Assembly (NCBI RefSeq): GCF_014651075.1
Contig: NZ_BMWE01000015.1
Coordinates: 105,813-169,812 of the forward strand
DNA length: 64,000 nucleotides
DNA from: Streptomyces djakartensis
Lineage (GTDB): Bacteria; Actinomycetota; Actinomycetes; Streptomycetales; Streptomycetaceae
Reading direction: 5' to 3'
Shown in pieces: positions 33,631-41,593 of this stretch (positions are counted from its first letter, which is position 1; every line of letters begins with the position of its first letter). Under the pieces are notes generated by a model. That model was not told the origin of the DNA, searched no databases, and worked only from the letters and a program-made list of their open reading frames with translations. The translations under genes were made by a program, and so were the position numbers.

Positions 33631-34005
33631 ATGGCTCATGTCCTGATCGCCGACGACGACGCCGACATCCGGGACCTCGTGGCGTTCAAGCTGACGCAGA
33701 GCGGACACCAGGTGGCGGCCGTGGAGGACGGGCTGGCGGCACTGCGGGTGGTTCGTGATCAACCGCTGGACCTCGCGCTCCTCGACATCCGCATGCCGGG
33801 GCTGTCGGGACTTGACGTGTGCCGGGAGCTGCGCTCCGCCCCGGGCACCGCGTCACTCCCGGTCATCCTGATCACCGCCCGGTCTCAGGAGGGAGATGTC
33901 GAACTCGGTTTCGCGGCGGGCGCGGACGACTACATCGTCAAGCCCTTCAGCCCCCGTGAGCTGTCCAGCCGGGTCAACGCGGTACTCGCCCGGGTAGAGC
34001 GGTGA
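33631..34005 (+). CDS. stand-alone response-regulator receiver 2
   Basis: The 124-aa single-domain receiver has LIADDDADI, phospho-Asp in LALLDIRMPGLSG, Thr in ILITAR and lysine in YIVKPF. These are all residues needed for phosphotransfer. AGGAGGAG sits just before the ATG, the strongest ribosome binding site in the cluster. Its stop overlaps the HEAT gene start (GTGA). With receiver 1 it may form a relay, or each may bind a different partner, for example HEAT or glycosyltransferase. Confidence 0.9.
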   Translation: MAHVLIADDDADIRDLVAFKLTQSGHQVAAVEDGLAALRVVRDQPLDLALLDIRMPGLSGLDVCRELRSAPGTASLPVILITARSQEGDVELGFAAGADDYIVKPFSPRELSSRVNAVLARVER

Positions 34006-35102
34006 TCTCCCTCGGTCTCGTCACCCAGGCACTGCTGTACCTGATGACCGTCGGGCTGGTCCTGAGTCTGCTGATCACGGGTATCCGCGGGGTGCGCGGT
34101 TACCGCCGGCGCAGACGCCGCCGTCTCGCGGCGCCGGTGCGCGGTCTGCTCCTGGAACTGCTGTGCGCGCAGGACGACGACCAGGAAGCCCTGATCGACC
34201 GCATCGCACACACCGACAAGAAGACCTGGGCCGCGCTGGAGCCGACCGTGGCGGCCATGCTGGGCAAGGTGTCCGGAAGAGCACGCACGGCGCTCGTCCG
34301 GCTCTACGAGCGGCACGGCTCACTCGCGCAGGCCGTAGCCGATCTGCGCAGCCGCAGCGCGCCCCGGCGGGGTCGCGCCGCACAGGTGCTCGGCCGGCTG
34401 CAGTACCGCCGGGCGGCCCCCGCGCTGTGCCGCCTCCTCGACGACCGGGACCACGAGGTGCGCATGGCCGCGGCACGGGCACTCGGGCGGCTCGCCGATC
34501 CCCTTGCCGTACCGCACCTGCTGGACAGCCTGCACGGGGCGCGGACCGTGCCGCCCACGACAATCACCGCCGCGGTGGCCTCCATGGGTCGCGAGGCCTG
34601 GTCCCCCGTGGCGGCGGGGCTCGGTGACCCCGCACCCCTCGTCAGGGCCGTGGCCATCGAGGTGCTCGGAGTGACCGGCGCGATCGCCCGCACCCCCGAA
34701 CTCGTCCACGTGTTGCGCGCGGACCCCGATCTCGAGGTCCGGATCCGGGCTGCGCGGGCGCTGGGCCGGCTGGGCATGCCCGAAGGCCTGGAACCGCTGC
34801 TGGCCGCCATCCGGCCCGGTCAGCCCGTCGCCCTGCGGATCGTGGCCGCCGGGGCCCTGGGCCGTCTGGGAGCCGTCGCCGCGACCCGGGCGCTGACGGA
34901 GCTGCTCGGCGACGACCGTCCGCACCTGGCGGCCACCGCCGCCCGTGCCCTGCTGCGGCTCGGCCCTGCGGGCGAGACGGCGCTGCGCGAGGCCGCGGAC
35001 GACCGCTCGGACGGCGGGGCCGCCGCGCAGGCCAGGGCCGCCCTCGCGGAGGCGGCCGTCGGCGGCACCCGCTACGACGTCCTGGCCGAGGTGGCCCTGT
35101 GA
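34002..35102 (+). CDS. membrane-anchored HEAT-repeat protein
   Basis: The 366-aa protein has one N-terminal membrane helix (about residues 8-27, ALLYLMTVGLVLSLLITGI), a basic stop-transfer RRRRRRLAA, and a cytoplasmic solenoid of HEAT repeats from about residue 75. Repeats are clear in RRAAPALCRLLDDRDHEVRMAAARALGRLADPLAV, DPDLEVRIRAARALGRLG and DRPHLAATAARALLRLG. Such solenoids act as protein scaffolds. It overlaps both neighbours (GTGA at each end), tying it to the receiver and to the glycosyltransferase. It may dock phospho-receivers to the synthase, which is inference. Confidence 0.88.
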   Translation: MISLGLVTQALLYLMTVGLVLSLLITGIRGVRGYRRRRRRRLAAPVRGLLLELLCAQDDDQEALIDRIAHTDKKTWAALEPTVAAMLGKVSGRARTALVRLYERHGSLAQAVADLRSRSAPRRGRAAQVLGRLQYRRAAPALCRLLDDRDHEVRMAAARALGRLADPLAVPHLLDSLHGARTVPPTTITAAVASMGREAWSPVAAGLGDPAPLVRAVAIEVLGVTGAIARTPELVHVLRADPDLEVRIRAARALGRLGMPEGLEPLLAAIRPGQPVALRIVAAGALGRLGAVAATRALTELLGDDRPHLAATAARALLRLGPAGETALREAADDRSDGGAAAQARAALAEAAVGGTRYDVLAEVAL

Positions 35103-36592
35103 ACGCCGCGCCCGTCGAGATGTGGGACGGGTTGCTGGGGACGCTGCACGGCCTGATCGCGGTGTCCGACACCGCGATCATCCTGTACTTCCTGGCCATC
35201 AACACCGGCTACCTGGTGCTGATCCTGCTCGCCCTCGGCGAGCTCGTCAGGAGGGTGCGCCGCGCTCCCTTCGCCGGTTACGAGGACGCCGCCACCAGCC
35301 CGTTCACCCCTCCCATCTCGGTGATCATGCCCGCGTACAACGAGGCGGCGGGCATCACCGAGGCCGTGCGGGCCATGCTGCTGCTGCACTATCCGGTGCT
35401 GGAGGTGATCGTCGTGGACGACGGCTCCACCGACGGCACGCTCGAAGCCCTCACCGATGCCTTCGGCCTCGCCGAGGTGGACCATGTGGTCACCGAGGAC
35501 GTCCCCGTGCGCGGCAAGGTCACCTCGCTGCACCTGCCCAGGGGCGGGCCCATCCCCGTGGTCGTGGCCCGCAAGGCCAACGGCGGCAAGGCCGACGCGC
35601 TGAACGTCGGGATCAACCTGGCGCGCTACCCGCTCGTGTGCATGGTGGACGCCGACTCCATCCTCGACTCCCAGGCCCTGCTCGCCGTGGCCAAACCGTT
35701 CGGGGACGACCCGCTGCGGGTGGTGGCGACCGGCGGAGTGGTCGGCATCGCCAACGGCTGCACCATCGAGGCCGGACGTGTGGCCGAGGTGCACGTGCCT
35801 CCCGACCTGCTCGGACGCGCACAGGTCGTCGAGTATCTGCGCGGCTTCTTCCTCGGCCGGACCGGATGGTCCAAGATCGGCGGTCTGCTGATCATCGCCG
35901 GCGCCTTCGGCCTGTTCCGGCGAGACGCCGTGGTGGCGGTGGGGGGCATGGACCCGGACTGCATCGGGGAGGACGCCGAACTCGTCGTCCGCCTGCACCG
36001 GCACCTGCGGGAGCAGGGACTCGGTCACCGCGACTACCGCATCGTCTTCGTCACCGAGCCGATCTCCTGGAGCGAGGCGCCCTCCAGCCTCCGGGTGCTG
36101 GGACGTCAGCGGCGCCGGTGGCAGCGCGGCCTGACGGAGATCCTGCTCAAGCACCGTCGCCTGATCGGCAACCCGCGCTACGGCCGCGTCGGCCTGACGG
36201 CCCTGCCGTTCTACGTGCTGTTCGAGCTGATGGCTCCGCTGGTCGAACTCGCCGGTCTCGTCCTCGTGCCCCTGGGCGTGCTGCTCGGCGCCGTCGACAC
36301 GGACTTCCTACTGCGCTTCCTGCTCGCCGCCTACGCCTACGCGATGGTCGTCAGCCTGGTGTCGGTCGCGGTCGAGGAGTACGCCTACCACCGCTTCTCA
36401 CGGTGGCGGGACGTGTGGGGTGCGTTCGTGGGCGTGGTCGTCGAGAACCTCGGCTACCGCCAGTTCACGGCGTGGTGGCGGCTGCGCGGCATGTGGGACG
36501 CGCTGCGCGGGGCCCCTCGGGTGTGGGGTGCCATGAGCCGCAGCGGATTCGGAACGACCCGGCGGGAGACCGAGGGCGGTGGCCGCGCATGA
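35099..36592 (+). CDS. processive family-2 membrane glycosyltransferase
   Basis: The 497-aa protein has two N-terminal membrane helices (about 15-50), a GT2 domain (about 72-345) and about four C-terminal helices (350-440). Catalytic features are VVDDGS (Asp107-108), DAD (184-186), GED (290-292, general base) and Q337-x2-RW341 (the QxxRW acceptor-site motif). This set defines processive synthases such as cellulose, hyaluronan or poly-N-acetylglucosamine synthases. No PilZ domain for cyclic-di-GMP is present; control may instead come from the receivers and the HEAT protein encoded beside it. Product unknown. Confidence 0.9.
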   Translation: MNAAPVEMWDGLLGTLHGLIAVSDTAIILYFLAINTGYLVLILLALGELVRRVRRAPFAGYEDAATSPFTPPISVIMPAYNEAAGITEAVRAMLLLHYPVLEVIVVDDGSTDGTLEALTDAFGLAEVDHVVTEDVPVRGKVTSLHLPRGGPIPVVVARKANGGKADALNVGINLARYPLVCMVDADSILDSQALLAVAKPFGDDPLRVVATGGVVGIANGCTIEAGRVAEVHVPPDLLGRAQVVEYLRGFFLGRTGWSKIGGLLIIAGAFGLFRRDAVVAVGGMDPDCIGEDAELVVRLHRHLREQGLGHRDYRIVFVTEPISWSEAPSSLRVLGRQRRRWQRGLTEILLKHRRLIGNPRYGRVGLTALPFYVLFELMAPLVELAGLVLVPLGVLLGAVDTDFLLRFLLAAYAYAMVVSLVSVAVEEYAYHRFSRWRDVWGAFVGVVVENLGYRQFTAWWRLRGMWDALRGAPRVWGAMSRSGFGTTRRETEGGGRA

Positions 36593-38685
36593 GATTCACT
36601 CCAGGACGGTCCGAAGTCTGCGTGGGACGCCGGCTCACCATGACCTTCGGGCTGCTGGTCGCCGTGCTCCTGCTCCTCGGCGTGGGGTCTCTGGTCACCT
36701 CGTGGGTGGTCGTGGAGCTGCACAGCCGAACCACCCGGGTGGAGCCGGTGCTGAACGAGAACACGCGTCTGCGGGACCAGGTGACCCGCATGACCCGTGC
36801 CGTGCGCACCTATCTGCTCACCGGCGACGCGGCTGCGCGCAGCGACTACCTCCGCATACGCGGGGAGCCCTTCGTCACCCTGGCCCAGGCCCGCGAGATC
36901 GCCACCCCCTCGGCCCGCCGGAATCTCGACGTCCAGGACCGGCAGCTCGGTGCCTACGTCCAGGTCTCCGATCAGCAGGCCGAGGCGGCACCCGGCAGCG
37001 CCGACGCCAGGCGGCTGACCACCGAGGCGACCCAGCGGTTCTCGGCCTTCGACAGGACCAACCGGCGGCTCGACGCGGTTCTCACCGGCGACAGGGAGCG
37101 CCTGGAGGACGGGGCCCAGAACTTCCTCTTCGGCAGTTCGCTGGCCATCGGGGTGCTGCTGACGGCGGGCGGGACGCTGTCCGTGTTCGCGGCGGTGCGC
37201 ACCACCCGCTCCCTCACCCGGCCCCTGCAGAGCACCGCCGCGACACTCGACCGGCTGGCCTCGGGCGACCACTCGGCGCGGGCGGTGGCCGCGGGACCGC
37301 TGGAGATCAGCACCGTGGCGCGGTCGGTGAACGCGCTCGCCGACGAGAGTGACCGGCTGCGGGCGATCGAGCAGGAGCGCGCCAGACTGGCTCAGGTCGC
37401 GCGGGACATCGGTATCCGCGTCCGGGAGCGACTGGACGTCGACGACCTCCTGGACGCGGCGTGCGCCGGGATCGGCGAAGGACTGGAGGCCGACCACGTC
37501 TTCGTCCTGCTCGCCGAGGAGGACGGCCCGCTCGTTCGTGTGGCGCGCTCCTGGACAGCGGACAGGGGTCTGCTGCCCCCGGAGGAACAGCCGATTCCGC
37601 CGGTTCCGCTCGATGTGGTGCGCGAACACTACCGGCAGGGAAGAGCGTGGTGTCGCAACGATCTGCCCGCCGTACTGGCCGAGGGAGCCGCGCTGCCCGG
37701 GGCGCCCGGTTCGTACGGGGAGGCGGGGCTGCCGCCGGACGCCCGGGCCGCTGCCGAGAAGCTGGGCCTGGTGAACGTGCTCGTCGTCCCGATCGGCGTC
37801 GCCGACCAGCCCCTCGGAGCCCTCTTCCTCGCCCGGACCCGGCCGGACCGCCCCTGGCGCGAGGTGGAGATCGACATCTCCGAGTCCATGGCCTCCGGCG
37901 TCGGCCGCGCCCTGCACACCGCGCTCCTCTACCAGCGGGAAACCCAGCTGGTGGAGAAGCTGCGCGCCCTGGACCAGGCCAAGAGCGACTTCCTGTCCAC
38001 CGTCTCCCACGAACTGCGCACCCCCTTGACCAGCATCGTCGGATACATCGAGTTGCTGGAGGACGAGGAGACCGGTCCCCTGACCCCGCCGCAGCGGCAC
38101 ATGCTGGACATCGTCGACCGCAACGCCAACCGTCTGCGGGCGCTCATCGAGGACCTGCTGACCCTCTCCCGCATCGAGTCGGGCGTGTTCGGCTCCAGGA
38201 GGGAACCGGTCGACCTGTGCCGGCTGGTGGCCTCGGCGACCGACGCCATCCGGCCGGCCGCCGAGTCGGCCTCCGTCACCGTGGAGAAGCACGTCCCCGA
38301 CCGTCCGCTGGTGCTGGAGGCGGACAGCGACCAGCTCGACCGGGTTCTGATGAATCTGCTCTCCAATGCCGTGAAGTTCACTCCGGCAGGCGGGAAGGTG
38401 ACCGTTCGAGCCGGGGCCCGGGACGGCCAGGCGGTCCTGAGCGTGAGCGACACCGGCATCGGCATCCCGGAGGCCGAGCAGCAGAAGCTCTTCCAGCGGT
38501 TCTTCCGCGCCTCCAACGCCACCGAGGCGGCCATCCCCGGCACCGGCCTCGGTCTGACCATCGTCCGTACCATCGTGGCGAACCACGGCGGGGAGCTGGA
38601 GGTCGACTCCGGGGAGGGGCGCGGCACCACCTTCACCGCCCGGTTGCCGATCGCCACCTCCTCCGGGGCGGCCTCCCGGGACTGA
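36589..38685 (+). CDS. sensor histidine kinase (HAMP-GAF-HisKA)
   Basis: The 698-aa kinase has two membrane helices (about 20-42 and 180-203) enclosing a 140-residue external helical sensor resembling CHASE3. A HAMP domain (about 203-260), a GAF domain (275-445), HisKA with phospho-acceptor His474 (STVSHELRTPLTS) and HATPase_c with Asn593 (NLLSNAVKFTP), DTGIGIP and GTGLGLTIV follow. Its ATG overlaps the glycosyltransferase stop. It is the only kinase in the cluster and should phosphorylate one or both receivers. No DNA-binding regulator is encoded, implying post-translational output. Confidence 0.93.
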   Translation: MRFTPGRSEVCVGRRLTMTFGLLVAVLLLLGVGSLVTSWVVVELHSRTTRVEPVLNENTRLRDQVTRMTRAVRTYLLTGDAAARSDYLRIRGEPFVTLAQAREIATPSARRNLDVQDRQLGAYVQVSDQQAEAAPGSADARRLTTEATQRFSAFDRTNRRLDAVLTGDRERLEDGAQNFLFGSSLAIGVLLTAGGTLSVFAAVRTTRSLTRPLQSTAATLDRLASGDHSARAVAAGPLEISTVARSVNALADESDRLRAIEQERARLAQVARDIGIRVRERLDVDDLLDAACAGIGEGLEADHVFVLLAEEDGPLVRVARSWTADRGLLPPEEQPIPPVPLDVVREHYRQGRAWCRNDLPAVLAEGAALPGAPGSYGEAGLPPDARAAAEKLGLVNVLVVPIGVADQPLGALFLARTRPDRPWREVEIDISESMASGVGRALHTALLYQRETQLVEKLRALDQAKSDFLSTVSHELRTPLTSIVGYIELLEDEETGPLTPPQRHMLDIVDRNANRLRALIEDLLTLSRIESGVFGSRREPVDLCRLVASATDAIRPAAESASVTVEKHVPDRPLVLEADSDQLDRVLMNLLSNAVKFTPAGGKVTVRAGARDGQAVLSVSDTGIGIPEAEQQKLFQRFFRASNATEAAIPGTGLGLTIVRTIVANHGGELEVDSGEGRGTTFTARLPIATSSGAASRD

Positions 38686-38709
38686 GCCCGCCCCGCCGTA
38701 CGCGCCGGT

Positions 38710-39624
38710 TCAGACGGTGTCCTCGAACATCACCCCCCGCGTCCGGTAGTCGTCGACCGCGGCCTCCACCTCGGCCGGGCTGAGCACCTGGTCCTGGGCG
38801 TAGTACACGTAGTCGACCTGTTCCTCGTACGCGCGGGTCTTGCGGCTGCTGACCCCCTGGAGGTTGATCAGCCACTGGTTGAAGCGGATGCTCATGGTCG
38901 ACTCGGGCAGGTACGGCTCGGTGTGGGTGGCGAAGACCCGGCCGTCGATGTAGTAGGTGACGGCCGTGCTGTCGACGGTGATGACCAGGTCGTGCCAGCC
39001 GGCGAAGCTCGCCCGCTCCTGGGTGCTGACGTTCTCCTCCTGGGGCGGGTCCTCCGAGTACGTCTCCCAGGAGGTGGCGAGCAGCGCGCTGCCGGGGATG
39101 CCCCACCCGCCGTTGGGCAGGTACTCGAAGTCGAGTTCGCTGTAGGACGGGTCCATCGGGTAGTTCAGCGGCGAGATGGTGAAGAACGTCTGCACCACGC
39201 GGTCGCCGTCCGGCCCGTAGATCGGCACGTCGCTGAAGCGGACGCGCGCGGCGTAGGTGCCGTACAGGAACTTGCGCTGCTGGTAGATCTCGGTGTGCTC
39301 GGTTCCGGCCGCCGTGCCGTTGGTCCCGGAGCGCATCGTCATGATCGAGTTGCCGGACACGGCGGCGAAGGTGATGTTCTGCGGCTTCCAGGTGGCGCCG
39401 GGAACGCCCGGCCCGCCCTTGCCGGACCGCAGGGTCCAGCCGCGCTGGGCGAGCCGCGGATCGAGGTGGCCGGTGTAGTCGAAGTCGTCGAACAGCGCCG
39501 GCCCGAGGACGGGCTGGGCGTCCGCGCGCGGGCTCGGAAGGACGACGAGGGCTGCGCTCAGCAACCCTGAGGCGATGAGCCCGGCAACGGCTCTCATACG
39601 GGACAGCGGCCTGTTTCTGAGCAT
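38710..39624 (-). CDS. secreted glycoside hydrolase family 16 protein
   Basis: The 304-aa protein has a signal peptide (about residues 1-36, ending PRADA-QP) and a GH16 beta-jelly-roll. The catalytic motif is E163-L-D165-F-E167 (SELDFEY), the short ExDxE form seen in several GH16 subfamilies, so nucleophile and acid/base are intact. Other motifs are KFLYGTYAARVRF and AGWHDLVITVDSTAVTYYIDG. GH16 enzymes cut beta-1,3/1,4-glucans or galactans. It converges on the glycosyltransferase cluster with only 24 bases between, suggesting trimming or release of the polymer made there (inference). Confidence 0.85.
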   Translation of the reverse strand: MLRNRPLSRMRAVAGLIASGLLSAALVVLPSPRADAQPVLGPALFDDFDYTGHLDPRLAQRGWTLRSGKGGPGVPGATWKPQNITFAAVSGNSIMTMRSGTNGTAAGTEHTEIYQQRKFLYGTYAARVRFSDVPIYGPDGDRVVQTFFTISPLNYPMDPSYSELDFEYLPNGGWGIPGSALLATSWETYSEDPPQEENVSTQERASFAGWHDLVITVDSTAVTYYIDGRVFATHTEPYLPESTMSIRFNQWLINLQGVSSRKTRAYEEQVDYVYYAQDQVLSPAEVEAAVDDYRTRGVMFEDTV

Positions 39625-39711
39625 GAGTCAACTGCCTTTCCCGAGGGGCCGGAAGGCGTTCGCGGCCCGGTCCGGCGGACCATGGCCAGTGAAGCGCCGT
39701 CAGAAGATCGG

Positions 39712-39726
39712 CATGTCCAGGACATG
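39712..39726. promoter_or_regulatory. palindrome CATGTCC-A-GGACATG
   Basis: A perfect 15-base dyad lies in the 201-base gap between the divergent GH16 and acetyltransferase genes, 86 bases upstream of one and 100 of the other. It is a credible operator for a dimeric regulator of either gene. No local regulator is evident. Confidence 0.45.
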
Positions 39727-39825
39727 ACTGGTTCACCCGAACGGCCCAGGGCCTCCACTGGGGGCGGATGTCCGCACGATCAAACCGGTGGCATGCCGAG
39801 GCCCCTTCGGGGAGACTCACGGACC

Positions 39826-40638
39826 ATGTCCACACCCCCTCCGACCGGCCCGCTTCTCACTCGGGACACGCTGCGCACGCAGCTGGGCGAGCTGGGCGTG
39901 CGGCCCGGCGAGATCCTCCTCGTGCACTCGTCGCTGCGCTCGCTCGGCTGGGTCAACGGCGGTGCCGTCGCGGTGGTGCGCGGGCTCCTCGACGCGCTCG
40001 GACCTCAGGGCACGCTGGTCGTTCCGACGCAGACCGGTGACCTGTCCGACCCGGAGCTGTGGAGCAATCCGCCCGTGCCCCCTCAGTGGTGGCCGGCGAT
40101 CCGCGCCACCATGCCCGCCTACGACCCTCGCATCACGCCCAGCCGCGGGGTGGGCGTCATCCCGGAGACCGTGCGCACCTGGCCCGGGGCGCTGCGCAGC
40201 GCGCACCCGCAGACCTCGTTCGCGGCGGTCGGCCGGAACGCGGCGGAGGTGATCGAGGGGCACGCGCCCGACTGCCGGCTCGGCGAGCGCAGCCCGCTCG
40301 CGAAGCTGGAGGCGCTGGGCGCCCGGGTCCTGCTGCTCGGCGCCGGCTACGCCTCCTGCACCAGCTTCCACCTCGCCGAGTACCGCATACCGTCCCCGCG
40401 CGTCGTCGTCGGCAGGCCGGGGCCGAAGGGCTGGGAGACGGTGACCGAGGTGTCGATCAGCTCGGACCGGTTCGACGAGCTGGGCTACGACTTCGAGCGG
40501 GACCGTCCCGTCGTACGCGGAAAGGTGGGGGCCGCCGAGGCGCGGCTTTTCCCGGTGGCGGAGGCGGTGGCCTACGCCGAGCGGTGGCTGGCGCTGCACC
40601 GGCCTCGTGAGGAGGAGTTCCGGCACCCCCGGGTCTGA
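39826..40638 (+). CDS. AAC(3)-family aminoglycoside acetyltransferase
   Basis: The 270-aa protein matches antibiotic N-acetyltransferases, which acetylate the 3-amino group of 2-deoxystreptamine aminoglycosides with acetyl-CoA. Motifs are LLVHSSLRSLGWVNGGA, GTLVVPTQTGDLSDP, PSRGVGVIPETVRTWPGALRSAHPQTSFAAVG and LLLGAGYASCTSFHLAEY (catalytic His). Length fits (260-280). The Shine-Dalgarno GGGGAG is the right arm of a small CCCC-TTC-GGGG hairpin (39802-39812), which may limit translation. Some relatives act on other amines, so actual drug resistance is not proven. Confidence 0.87.
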   Translation: MSTPPPTGPLLTRDTLRTQLGELGVRPGEILLVHSSLRSLGWVNGGAVAVVRGLLDALGPQGTLVVPTQTGDLSDPELWSNPPVPPQWWPAIRATMPAYDPRITPSRGVGVIPETVRTWPGALRSAHPQTSFAAVGRNAAEVIEGHAPDCRLGERSPLAKLEALGARVLLLGAGYASCTSFHLAEYRIPSPRVVVGRPGPKGWETVTEVSISSDRFDELGYDFERDRPVVRGKVGAAEARLFPVAEAVAYAERWLALHRPREEEFRHPRV

Positions 40639-40669
40639 GCCCCGTTCGGCGTACCTAGACTCTGGACTC

Positions 40670-41593
40670 ATGCGAAGTGAGCCCGTGGTCCAGGTCCAGG
40701 CCCTGGTGAAGCAGTACGGCCCGAAGACCGCGGTGGACGGGCTCGACCTGGTGGCCCGGGAGGGCGTGACCGCCGTGCTCGGACCCAACGGGGCGGGCAA
40801 GACGACCACGGTCGAGACCTGCGAGGGGTACCGGAAGCCGGACTCCGGCACGGTGCGCGTCCTGGGCCTCGACCCGGTCGGGGACTCCCGCCGCCTGCGG
40901 CCCAGGATCGGCGTGATGCTCCAGTCCGGCGGCGTCTACTCGGGCTCCCGCGCCGACGAGATGCTCCGCCACGTGGCGAAGCTGCACGCCCACCCCCTGG
41001 ACGTGGACGGGCTCATCGAACGCCTGGGCCTCGGCTCCTGCGGGCGTACGGCCTACCGGCGGCTGTCGGGCGGGCAGCAGCAGCGGCTCGCCCTCGCCAT
41101 GGCCGTGGTCGGGCGTCCCGAGCTGGTGTTCCTCGACGAGCCGACCGCGGGCCTCGACCCGCAGGCCCGCCGGGCCACCTGGGACCTGATCCGGGACCTT
41201 CGGGCCGACGGTGTCTCGGTGATCCTCACCACCCACTACATGGACGAGGCCGAGCAGCTCGCCGACGACGTGGCGATCATCGACGCCGGCCGGGTCATCG
41301 CCCAGGGCTCCCCGGAGGAGCTGTGCCGGGGCGGCGCCGAGAACACGCTCCGCTTCTCCGGCCGCCCCGGCCTGGACGTCGGCTCGCTGCTGAAGGCCCT
41401 GCCCGCCGACTGCTCGGCCGCCGAGCTGACACCGGGTTCGTACCGGGTCGTCGGCAAGGTCGACCCCCAGCTGCTCGCGACGGTCACCTCCTGGTGCGCC
41501 CAGCACGGCGTGATGCCGGAGAAGATCTCGGTGGAGCGGCACACCCTCGAGGACGTCTTCTTGGAACTGACCGGCAAGGAGCTGCGTTCGTGA
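40670..41593 (+). CDS. ABC-2 exporter ATPase
   Basis: The 307-aa drug-type ATPase has Walker A GPNGAGKTTT, signature LSGGQQQRLALAMA, Walker B LVFLDEPTAGLDP and an H-loop TTHYMDEAEQ. The C-terminal extension (about residues 225-307) is that of DrrA-like ATPases. It is coupled to the ABC-2 permease by a GTGA overlap. It precedes heme A synthase in the same direction, as I recall from other streptomycetes, so a role in heme or cytochrome assembly has been wondered about but is unproven. Confidence 0.9.
   Translation: MRSEPVVQVQALVKQYGPKTAVDGLDLVAREGVTAVLGPNGAGKTTTVETCEGYRKPDSGTVRVLGLDPVGDSRRLRPRIGVMLQSGGVYSGSRADEMLRHVAKLHAHPLDVDGLIERLGLGSCGRTAYRRLSGGQQQRLALAMAVVGRPELVFLDEPTAGLDPQARRATWDLIRDLRADGVSVILTTHYMDEAEQLADDVAIIDAGRVIAQGSPEELCRGGAENTLRFSGRPGLDVGSLLKALPADCSAAELTPGSYRVVGKVDPQLLATVTSWCAQHGVMPEKISVERHTLEDVFLELTGKELRS

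Noticed and set aside
34945..38685. A single 1246-codon open frame running through the HEAT and glycosyltransferase genes into the kinase
   Set aside because: Only the part from 36589 reads as protein. The first 548 codons are Arg/Pro-rich shadow sequence in another frame of the real HEAT and GT2 genes, typical of high-GC DNA.
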